Shown one piece after another: positions 14,349 to 20,800 of a DNA stretch of 26,140 bases. The notes under the pieces are model-generated. The model saw nothing but the letters and a program-made list of their open reading frames with translations, was not told where the DNA came from and made no database searches. This stretch comes from a virus. Each line of letters starts with the position of its first letter. The stretch's first letter is position 1. The position numbers were made by a program, and so were the translations under genes. The stretch lies in IMG/VR virus record IMGVR_UViG_3300044655_000097, positions 1-26,140 of that record; one strand, 5' to 3'.

Positions 14349-15854
14349 ATGGCAGTTACTAAAGAAATCGTCCTCGAAGTAGGACTTAAAGACTCAACAG
14401 GTCAAGGTGCGGAATCCGCAAAGAAGCGGCTCCGTGAGATGCAACGTGCGCTTGTTGACCTTGCAGTCGCAGGCAAAGAGAGTACCGAAGAATTTCGGAA
14501 GTTAGAAGCCGAGGCAGGGGAACTATCCGACACTATTGGCGATGTTAGCCAAAGGGTCAAGAACATGGGTTCGGACACCAAAAATATTGAGGCGTTCACT
14601 CAAGCGGTTCAAGGTGTTGCTGCTGGTTTCCAAATCGCTCAAGGTGCTGCTGCATTGTTTGGCGAGGAAAACGAGGACATCCAAAAGGCGTTGTTGCAGG
14701 TCAATGCGACCATGGCTATTGCCAATGGAATCATGCAAGTAAGCACCTTGCTGCAAAAGGAATCGGCTATCTCAATGACGGCCAATAGGATTGCAACGGC
14801 CCTATATGATAAAACGCTGAAGGGAAGCGTTGTTAGCCTTGGATTATTTAGAACCGCCTTAATTGCAACAGGTATTGGTGCAGCGATTGTTGCGGTTGGT
14901 TTGCTCGTTGAGAATTGGGATAAACTCACCGCAGCGGTCCGCAGGTTCCTGAATCTACCCGACCCGGCCATCGCAGCGAAAGCGAGGGAGGACGCAGCCC
15001 TTCGTGAAGAAGCAGCCCTATCCAATTACCGGGACGCATACGAGAGGCACACGGACGCACAAATCAAAAAAGAAGAGGAAAGGGACCGCAAGCAAAAAGA
15101 GGCAAGTCAAAAACGATTGGAGCGTCTAAAGTCCGAGAACGATGCGATTATCAAGTTTGTTGCAGACCTCAACCTTGAACTCTACGGAATGGAGTTGGAT
15201 AGGCAGGCCGAGGAAGAGGATTTGCAAATAAAAGGAATGCGAGAAGAGGCAGCAAGGAGAGTCCGTCAAGCAAAGGTAACCAATGATATTGCTAAGAAAA
15301 GAGCAGATAACGAGAAGCAGATTCAGGAAGAAATAACCAAGTCAAACGTAGATATTAGCAGGGCAGGCTTTCAATCGTTAGGCGAACTGGCAACCGCCTT
15401 TGCAGGTCAATCCGAGGCTTCGCAAAAGAAGGCGTTTCAAGTCAACAAGGCAGCGGGGATTGCCCAAGCCATCATTGACACCTACGCTGCTGCTCAAGGG
15501 GCGTTCAAATCTCAATTGTCCGTGCCTGACGTTACCGCCCCGATTCGTGCCAAGATTGCAGCAGGGATAGCGATTGCTGCTGGTTTGGCAAGGGTTGCTG
15601 CAATTAGCAAAACGCAATTTAGGACGACATCTTCGGGCGTTCCTTCTGCAACGCCAAGCGGTGGTGGCGGTGGAGAGGTTGCACCTCCTCCAATCTTTGC
15701 TAACCCTCAAACGACCATGCTTGGAACCGATGGTGCTGCAATGGGCCAAGGCCAAGGCTCATCACCAATGCGAGCCTATGTCGTGGAACGGGACATCACC
15801 CAAAGCACTCGGAGGGTTCGGAGGTTGGAGGAATTTGCAACTTTAGGGGCCTAA
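14349..15854 (+). CDS. Tail tape measure protein
   Basis: A 501-residue, mostly helical protein. The N-terminal 1-80 is a charged helical region, 81-190 is Ala/Gly-rich and includes a membrane-like segment LIATGIGAAIVAVGLLVENW (171-190), 215-345 is a strongly charged coiled coil (EERDRKQKEASQKRLERL), and 365-410 is Ala-rich. This is the classic tape measure layout, and position after tail proteins and the chaperone agrees. At about 0.15 nm per residue it would set a tail of roughly 75 nm. The C-terminal hydrophobic and Gly/Pro-rich stretch is usual for release on infection. Confidence 0.75.
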   Translation: MAVTKEIVLEVGLKDSTGQGAESAKKRLREMQRALVDLAVAGKESTEEFRKLEAEAGELSDTIGDVSQRVKNMGSDTKNIEAFTQAVQGVAAGFQIAQGAAALFGEENEDIQKALLQVNATMAIANGIMQVSTLLQKESAISMTANRIATALYDKTLKGSVVSLGLFRTALIATGIGAAIVAVGLLVENWDKLTAAVRRFLNLPDPAIAAKAREDAALREEAALSNYRDAYERHTDAQIKKEEERDRKQKEASQKRLERLKSENDAIIKFVADLNLELYGMELDRQAEEEDLQIKGMREEAARRVRQAKVTNDIAKKRADNEKQIQEEITKSNVDISRAGFQSLGELATAFAGQSEASQKKAFQVNKAAGIAQAIIDTYAAAQGAFKSQLSVPDVTAPIRAKIAAGIAIAAGLARVAAISKTQFRTTSSGVPSATPSGGGGGEVAPPPIFANPQTTMLGTDGAAMGQGQGSSPMRAYVVERDITQSTRRVRRLEEFATLGA

Positions 15855-15864
15855 CCACATTTAC
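15835..15864 (+). promoter_or_regulatory. ACATTTAC-type promoter, site 2
   Basis: TTG at 15835-15837, 18 bases, then CACATTTAC at 15856-15864, ending four bases before the ATG at 15869. The TTG lies within the tape measure gene and the box in the 14-base gap after it. It would start transcription of the capsid block. Confidence 0.5.
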
Positions 15865-15868
15865 CTGC

Positions 15869-16462
15869 ATGGAACTACCCATTTATAGGATGACCGTTGA
15901 CGAGGTGGATGAAGGGGTTCAATTCGTGGCCCTGACCGATATGCCAGCCATCGAGCGGCCATTCCAAGCATTCAGCAAGGCCAAGCAGAAGTTCACCGAA
16001 ACAGGCGAACGCAGGGTCCTCACGGGTCCGCTCATGCTTGCAGATACGCCCATCTTCCGAAAGGACGAAACATACGGGGAATACTACGTCGTATTCGACA
16101 AAGCCACCATCCGCAAGATAGTCCAAAAGTATTTCAAGCAAGGCAACCAGCACAACGTCAATGCTTACCACAACGCTGAACTGGATGGCGTGTTCATGTT
16201 TGAGTCCTACATAACCGACTCCGAGCGTGGTATCATGCCACCCAAAGGCTACGAGGACACCCCCGACGGATCTTGGTTCGGCTCCTTCAAGGTTGAGAAC
16301 GACGAGGTGTGGGACAACCGCAACCTCTTCCGGGGTTTCTCCGTTGAGGGCCTGTTCGGAATGGACAAAACCGAATCCGAACTGGAGGTCGCACTCGCTG
16401 GCTTGGCCGATGAACTTACCGCTTTTTTGCAACAATTAACCCCCACCTACAAATCCCACTAA
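15869..16462 (+). CDS. Prohead protease, XkdF-like
   Basis: The 197-residue protein matches the XkdF-type serine protease family, which matures HK97-fold capsids: LTGPLMLADTPIFRKDE (51-67), GEYYVVFDKATIRKIVQKYFKQG (70-92), the active-site His candidate in AYHNAELDG (His101), KGYEDTPDGSWFGSFKV, and Ser candidate in FRGFSVEG (Ser158). In this herpes-protease-like fold a His and a Ser act together. It lies directly before the scaffold-like and capsid genes, the usual place. It probably clips the scaffold or capsid N-terminus. Confidence 0.8.
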   Translation: MELPIYRMTVDEVDEGVQFVALTDMPAIERPFQAFSKAKQKFTETGERRVLTGPLMLADTPIFRKDETYGEYYVVFDKATIRKIVQKYFKQGNQHNVNAYHNAELDGVFMFESYITDSERGIMPPKGYEDTPDGSWFGSFKVENDEVWDNRNLFRGFSVEGLFGMDKTESELEVALAGLADELTAFLQQLTPTYKSH

Positions 16463-16464
16463 CT

Positions 16465-17097
16465 ATGAACCTGAAAAACGCAATCGAATCCCTGCGGACT
16501 GAACTCCGCAAATTCAGCACCCAAAAGCAGTCCTTCGCTGACTACAAGTTGACCGATGGCACGGTTGTCCGTGTTGATGGCGATTTAGTCGCTGGTACTG
16601 CCGTTTACGTTGTAGCCGAAGACGGAACTCTCCCTGCCCCCGATGGCGAACACGTTGTCGAAGGCGTTGGCACAATCAAGACCGAAGGAGGCAAAATCGT
16701 TGAGGTCATCGCTGCCGAAGTAGCGACCCCGGTCATCGAGCCGTTGCCCGTTGCTGCTGAAATCACCCCCGAAGTAGCCGTTGAGGTAACCGAGGAAATC
16801 AAGGAAGCCTATCCTGCCATGACCCCCGAAGTCGTTGAGGCCATCGTCGCCAAGCACCTCGGAGCCATCATGGACGAACTCAAAGCAGCATACGCTGAAA
16901 TGGGTAAGATGAAGGAGAAAATGTCTGCATTCGCATCGCAGGTTGAAACCATGGCCGACATCGTCGAAAAGGTTTCCGAACTCCCAGCCGAAGCCCCAAA
17001 AGCAAGCGGTTCCGCAATCGTTGAGCAACGCAAGGCCCAAGCCTCGCAGAACTTCAACGCTCTCGCACAAGCACTACAATCACTCAAAAAAAACTAA
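16465..17097 (+). CDS. Scaffold-like protein
   Basis: The 210-residue protein has a charged helical start, then a small beta region with ADYKLTDGTVVRVDGDLVAG and DGTLPAPDGEHVVEGVGTI (about 25-75), a Pro/Glu/Val-rich linker (about 88-118), and a helical coiled C-terminus (about 120-180) ending KAQASQNFNALAQALQSLKKN. Between protease and capsid genes this is the usual scaffolding protein position, and the helical, low-complexity composition agrees. It starts two bases after the protease stop. Confidence 0.65.
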   Translation: MNLKNAIESLRTELRKFSTQKQSFADYKLTDGTVVRVDGDLVAGTAVYVVAEDGTLPAPDGEHVVEGVGTIKTEGGKIVEVIAAEVATPVIEPLPVAAEITPEVAVEVTEEIKEAYPAMTPEVVEAIVAKHLGAIMDELKAAYAEMGKMKEKMSAFASQVETMADIVEKVSELPAEAPKASGSAIVEQRKAQASQNFNALAQALQSLKKN

Positions 17098-17118
17098 CCC
17101 CCTAAACCCCCACTAACC

Positions 17119-18069
17119 ATGGCATACAATTTTGGCAATCTAGCCTCCTACACCGACCAAGAGAGGCTTCCTCTCATCACCAAGGCCGTATTCTCGGCCA
17201 AGTCAGCATCTTTGTTCACCAAGCAAGTTGGTGTTAAGTTCGCTGCTGCGTTGAACCTCATGGACACCGATGCAGTTCTGCAAAGCGGTGACCTTTGCGG
17301 TTACACAAGTTCAGGCACAACCACATTCAGTCAGCGTGTCGTAACAGTTGGCCGTATGAAGGTCATGGAAACTTTGTGTCCTCGCTCCTTGGAGCAGTAC
17401 TGGATGCAGACCCAGTTGACTGCTGGCTCAATGTACGATGGCGTTCCTTTCGAGCAGGCTTTCGCTGAGCAAAAAGCCCTTCGCATTGCCGAGGCTTTGG
17501 AAACCGCTATTTGGCAGGGCAATACCTACTTCAGCGGTGTCAACCAGTTGTTGAACGCTGCTTCTGCTACCGTTGTTCTTGCAAACGCTTCCAGCACAAC
17601 TTGGAACCCAGTTTCTGCTTCCGTTGGAATTACCGCAACCAACATCATCGGAATCTTTGACAAGATTTACAACGACATCCCACAGGCCATCCTGACCAAG
17701 CAAGACCTCGTTATCTTCTGCGGATGGAACAACTACCGCACCTTGGTTCAAGCCTTCAAGCAAGGGAATGCCACGGGTGGTTTGGCTGTATTGTACAACC
17801 AAGTTGACCTCGCAAGCCTTGCCAATGGTGAGTTCATCTACCCCGGCACAAACGTCCGTGTAATTGCGGTCCCCGGCTTGACCAACACCAACCGCATCGT
17901 CTGCACATACCTCGGCAACCTCTTTTACGCGACCGATTTGCTGAGCGACGAAGAGCAGTTTTCCATCTTTTATGCACGCGAAAACGACGAAGTACGGAGT
18001 ATCGCAGCCTTCAAAGCAGGCGTGCAACTGGCGTATCCAGACTTGGTTGTAGACTTCAAGTTGGCCTAA
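17119..18069 (+). CDS. Major capsid protein
   Basis: The 316-residue protein begins AYNFGNLASYTDQERLPLITKAVFSAKSA and includes SLFTKQVGVKFAAALNLMDTDA, MKVMETLCPRSLEQYWMQ and EALETAIWQGN, a set typical of a Bacteroidota phage capsid type with the HK97 fold. Its later part reads IFCGWNNYRTLVQAFKQGN and FSIFYARENDEVRSIAAFKAGVQLAYPDLVV, characteristic of capsid C-terminal domains. It follows the protease and scaffold-like genes and is followed at once by a strong terminator, as expected for a highly expressed gene. Confidence 0.85.
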   Translation: MAYNFGNLASYTDQERLPLITKAVFSAKSASLFTKQVGVKFAAALNLMDTDAVLQSGDLCGYTSSGTTTFSQRVVTVGRMKVMETLCPRSLEQYWMQTQLTAGSMYDGVPFEQAFAEQKALRIAEALETAIWQGNTYFSGVNQLLNAASATVVLANASSTTWNPVSASVGITATNIIGIFDKIYNDIPQAILTKQDLVIFCGWNNYRTLVQAFKQGNATGGLAVLYNQVDLASLANGEFIYPGTNVRVIAVPGLTNTNRIVCTYLGNLFYATDLLSDEEQFSIFYARENDEVRSIAAFKAGVQLAYPDLVVDFKLA

Positions 18070-18075
18070 TGTGTA

Positions 18076-18104
18076 GGGGGGAGGGAAACCTCCCCCTGCT
18101 TTTT
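18076..18104 (+). terminator. Intrinsic terminator after the capsid gene
   Basis: GGGGGAGG (18077-18084) pairs perfectly with CCTCCCCC (18089-18096) around a GAAA tetraloop, and a T-run (18100-18104) follows after TGC. An eight-pair GC-rich stem with a U-tract is a standard Rho-independent terminator. It would limit read-through from the capsid gene to the tail tube gene. Confidence 0.85.
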
Positions 18105-18135
18105 GTTCCTTGAAACTTAAACCCCAAATACACAT

Positions 18136-18666
18136 ATGTCCTGCTCCTTAACAACTGGCTACGCCCTTGGATGCCGAGATTCAGTCGGTGGCATCAAAAC
18201 AATTTATGTCCAATCCTTCATCCCAACGGGGTCCTGCAATGCCAACCTTTCAGGTGCGGTTACAGGCTTCACGGGTTACGCTTCGGGTGGGTTCTTCGAG
18301 TATGACTTGACCAAGGCTACGTCCTCTTTGACTGAACCCTTAAACGCAAGCATCGAGAACGGCTCGGTTTATTACGCCCCCGAAGTAACCTTCACAATCA
18401 ACAAACTGCAAGTCGCAGTCCGCAACGAACTCCGTCTGCTGGTCCGCAACCGTGTCATCGTCATCGTGCAGGATAACAACAACCGCTATTGGTTGCTGGG
18501 CTCTGCCAACGGCTTGGAAGCAACCGCTGGAACCGCTGGAACTGGTACTGCCTTCGGAGATAGAAGTGGCTACGAGTTGACGCTTACCGGGATGGAACCC
18601 GACCCGATGTTCTCGATTGCATCAACAGTCTTTTCACCATCGACTGCGCAGATACTCGGTTCGTAG
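18136..18666 (+). CDS. Tail tube protein
   Basis: The 176-residue protein starts MSCSLTTGYALGCRDSVGGIKTIYV and has GGFFEYDLTK, then a beta-rich centre (VTFTINKLQVAVRNELRLLVRNRVIVIVQD) and a Gly/Thr-rich loop near 142-156 encoded by a short ACCGCTGGA tandem repeat, then GYELTLTGMEPDPMFSI. N-terminal LTTGY.LGCRD-type sequences are frequent in tail tube proteins of Bacteroidota phages. Placement right after the capsid gene suits a major virion protein. A decoration protein is the alternative. Confidence 0.6.
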   Translation: MSCSLTTGYALGCRDSVGGIKTIYVQSFIPTGSCNANLSGAVTGFTGYASGGFFEYDLTKATSSLTEPLNASIENGSVYYAPEVTFTINKLQVAVRNELRLLVRNRVIVIVQDNNNRYWLLGSANGLEATAGTAGTGTAFGDRSGYELTLTGMEPDPMFSIASTVFSPSTAQILGS

Positions 18667-18674
18667 TATCTTTG
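18667..18674 (+). promoter_or_regulatory. -7 promoter box in the gap before the GT4 gene
   Basis: TATCTTTG fits TAnnTTTG exactly and starts immediately after the tail tube stop. A CTG, not TTG, is near the -33 place. It lies upstream of the hairpin at 18701-18737, so a transcript from it would meet the terminator within about 50 bases and could act as an attenuated leader. Confidence 0.4.
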
Positions 18675-18700
18675 ACTTAGGTTTTCATCATCTGAGGTTT

Positions 18701-18737
18701 GAGAGGGGCAGTCAGCAATGGCTGCCCTTCTTATTTT
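18701..18737 (+). terminator. Terminator hairpin before the GT4 gene
   Basis: GGGCAGTCA (18706-18714) pairs with TGGCTGCCC (18719-18727), one G-T wobble, around a GCAA loop. Further G-U and A-T pairs extend the base, and TTCTTATTTTT follows. This is a good intrinsic terminator for the tail tube gene, and it ends only about seven bases before the GT4 start at 18744. Confidence 0.75.
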
Positions 18738-18743
18738 TACCCC

Positions 18744-19820
18744 ATGAAGATTTGCATCGTTTACAACGCCCATCCAACCGGGTGCAGTTATTACCGCCTC
18801 GAAATGCCGAACGCTTACCTTGGCGACAATTACCCGGAGTTCGATTACGTCTGCGTTGAGAACATCACCACGATTAGCGACGAGGGGTTGAAGTCGATTG
18901 ACCTGTTCCTGTTCAGCCGGCTTTGGTGTCAGGGAAGCATGGAGCAAGTTGAAAATGTTTACAAAGCATTGACCCAATACGGAGCGAAAGTCATCCTTGA
19001 CTTGGACGACTACTGGGTGCTTGAATCGGGCCACATCATGTACCGCCACTATCACCAAACCAAACTCGCAGAGGTCATCCGCAAGCACATCAAATTGGCT
19101 GACTGGGTAACTTGTACCACCGAGCATCTTGCTGCTCGTATACGGCCTCTAAACGCCAATGTGAGCATCTTGCAGAACGAACCCTACGAAGCCTATCAGC
19201 AGTTCATCCCCAACCCCGACGAAGAACCCGACAAGCACCTCGTCAAGTTCGGTTGGTTCGGTGGGGCGCAGCACGGAGAGGACATGGAACTGCTCCGTGA
19301 GGGGATGCAAAAGTTACGCTGGGACGCAAACTTGGATGGCAAGTACCGCCTCTATCTCGGAGGGTGGAACGACAACAACCCCGTTTACGAGGGCTACGAG
19401 AAAATCATCAGCGACCAAGGGAACAATCCGAACTACGGACGCATTCAAGCAGCGGATATTTACTCCTACGTCGGGGGCTACAACTTCGTGAACGTTACCC
19501 TTGCACCTTTGCGAGATACCAAGTTCAACAAACTCAAGTCCGAGTTGAAGGTCGTAGAGGCAGGGTGGATGAACAAGGCCATCATCGCAAGCGAAACCAT
19601 CCCTTACACGGACGTAATCAAGCACGGGGAGAACGGGTTTCTCGTACCTTACAACAAGCCGAAAGATTGGTACAAGTACATCAAGCAGTTGATCCTTGAC
19701 CCCGACCTGCGTAAGGGCTTGGCTGACAACCTAACGAGGGACATCAAGAAGCGGTTCAACGTAGCCGAAACCGCCAAGAAGCGGGCCGAACTATACAGGC
19801 AGATTGGGCGCAAATTGTGA
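18744..19820 (+). CDS. GT4-type glycosyltransferase
   Basis: A 358-residue GT-B-fold enzyme. The N-terminal half has MKICIVYNAHPTGCSYYRLEMP and the strand VILDLDDYW (83-91). The C-terminal half has FGWFGGAQHGED, a YLGGW strand, LAPLRDTKFNKLKSELKVVEAGWM with the usual sugar-nucleotide-binding Glu, and IIASETIPY with HGENGFLVPY, characteristic of GT group 1/4. It transfers a sugar from a nucleotide donor; UDP-Galf from Glf would be a natural donor but this is inference. The ATG at 18744 is preferred over 18699, which lies in the hairpin. Its position amid virion genes suggests virion glycosylation. Confidence 0.85.
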   Translation: MKICIVYNAHPTGCSYYRLEMPNAYLGDNYPEFDYVCVENITTISDEGLKSIDLFLFSRLWCQGSMEQVENVYKALTQYGAKVILDLDDYWVLESGHIMYRHYHQTKLAEVIRKHIKLADWVTCTTEHLAARIRPLNANVSILQNEPYEAYQQFIPNPDEEPDKHLVKFGWFGGAQHGEDMELLREGMQKLRWDANLDGKYRLYLGGWNDNNPVYEGYEKIISDQGNNPNYGRIQAADIYSYVGGYNFVNVTLAPLRDTKFNKLKSELKVVEAGWMNKAIIASETIPYTDVIKHGENGFLVPYNKPKDWYKYIKQLILDPDLRKGLADNLTRDIKKRFNVAETAKKRAELYRQIGRKL

Positions 19821-19844
19821 AATTCGGGGGCATCGCACATTTAC
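19815..19844 (+). promoter_or_regulatory. ACATTTAC-type promoter, site 3
   Basis: TTGTGAAATTC at 19815-19825, ten bases, then CACATTTAC at 19836-19844, followed by AA. TTG to box is 18 bases, and the box ends six bases before the ATG at 19851. Site 4 shares the same 11-mer and spacing exactly. The TTG overlaps the GT4 stop. Confidence 0.55.
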
Positions 19845-19850
19845 AAGCAG

Positions 19851-20249
19851 ATGCTTTACCTGAACCCCAACACGACCAACACCCTGACGGTTACTTGGAC
19901 CGAGCGAGCCAGCACGGGGGACCGCTACATCTTGCGCCTTACGAGCATCGCAAAGAACACCACGACCGATTTCACCCTGCTGAAATCTGCCAACCTTTCT
20001 TCCTACACCAACCGCTATGACCAATTTTCGCTTACCTTGGGGTCGCTTGAAACAGGCTCGTATAAGTATGAAGTTTACGATACCAATAGCACGGTTTCAG
20101 CAGCCCTTGCGGTGGTTGAAACGGGCTTGGCATTTATACAAACCGCTGCGATAGGCTTCAACACCTACGCCAATACAATCACTTACAACACCTTCCTCGC
20201 ATCCAGCGTGAGGGTATTCGATTCAACCTTTGACCAATCCTTCGCATGA
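19851..20249 (+). CDS. Small beta-rich virion-like protein
   Basis: A 132-residue protein with a beta-sandwich feel: TNTLTVTWTERA, DRYILRLTSIAKNTTTDFTLL, QFSLTLGSLETGSYKYEVYD, then a Thr/Asn-rich C-terminus. The YxLxL/GxYxYxVYD alternation is like an Ig-type or fibronectin-type domain and is common in virion surface proteins. It lies just downstream of a strong promoter candidate and is coupled to the fibre-like gene at 20246. No family is recognised. Confidence 0.5.
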   Translation: MLYLNPNTTNTLTVTWTERASTGDRYILRLTSIAKNTTTDFTLLKSANLSSYTNRYDQFSLTLGSLETGSYKYEVYDTNSTVSAALAVVETGLAFIQTAAIGFNTYANTITYNTFLASSVRVFDSTFDQSFA

Positions 20250-20800
20250 GCGTACAAACACGAAGTGAACTCCAAGCGAGTGCATTAACTATCACCAACG
20301 AAACCGCTGCCGGGGCGAACACCGCATCCCGTGTGGGCGGCTTGTTCGACGACCTTGCTGACACCGCAACGCTAAACCGGGAGCGAGGCTTTGCGAACCT
20401 TTACCTCGATACCAACACGGCTTTCACCCCAACGCAGGGGCAAAGAGTCAAGTTGACAAGTGCGATGAAATCGGGCGTTTTGTCAACCTATAACTTTTCA
20501 AGGACCACGACATCGCTGACCTACACAGGCACAACAGGGGCGACCCTTCGCATCGCTGCGTCCATGGTCTTAACGCAGGGCAACAACCACCAAATCAAGG
20601 TCTACATCGCCAAGAACGGCACACCGATAGACCAGTCAATGACCGAGATTACAATAAGCCACTCAGACGGCCATGCGATTTACACGGAGGCATACGTTAC
20701 GGGTGCGGTCAACGATGAGTTCACCATCTACATCAACGCAGTCGATAGCGGTACAAGTATCACGATTTCAGCCCTTTCATTCACAGTTCATACGCTATGA
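20246..20800 (+). CDS. Fibre-like virion protein with jelly-roll-like end
   Basis: The 184-residue protein has a helical N-terminus, SELQASALTITNETAAGANTASRVGGLFDDLADTATLN, a type used in Bacteroidota phages to anchor fibre proteins. The C-terminal part (about 85-184) has LRIAASMVLTQGNNHQIKVYIAKNG, then AIYTEAYVTGAVNDEFTIYINAVDSG and a final SALSFTVHTL, like TNF/C1q-type jelly-roll trimer domains. A head fibre or receptor-binding role is likely, not proven. It is coupled to the preceding gene and the portal by ATGA overlaps. Confidence 0.55.
   Translation: MSVQTRSELQASALTITNETAAGANTASRVGGLFDDLADTATLNRERGFANLYLDTNTAFTPTQGQRVKLTSAMKSGVLSTYNFSRTTTSLTYTGTTGATLRIAASMVLTQGNNHQIKVYIAKNGTPIDQSMTEITISHSDGHAIYTEAYVTGAVNDEFTIYINAVDSGTSITISALSFTVHTL

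Noticed and set aside
18110-18139. TTG-N18-CACATATGT across the start of the tail tube gene
   Set aside because: The spacing fits but the box differs at three positions and overlaps the start codon, so a transcript would miss the start.
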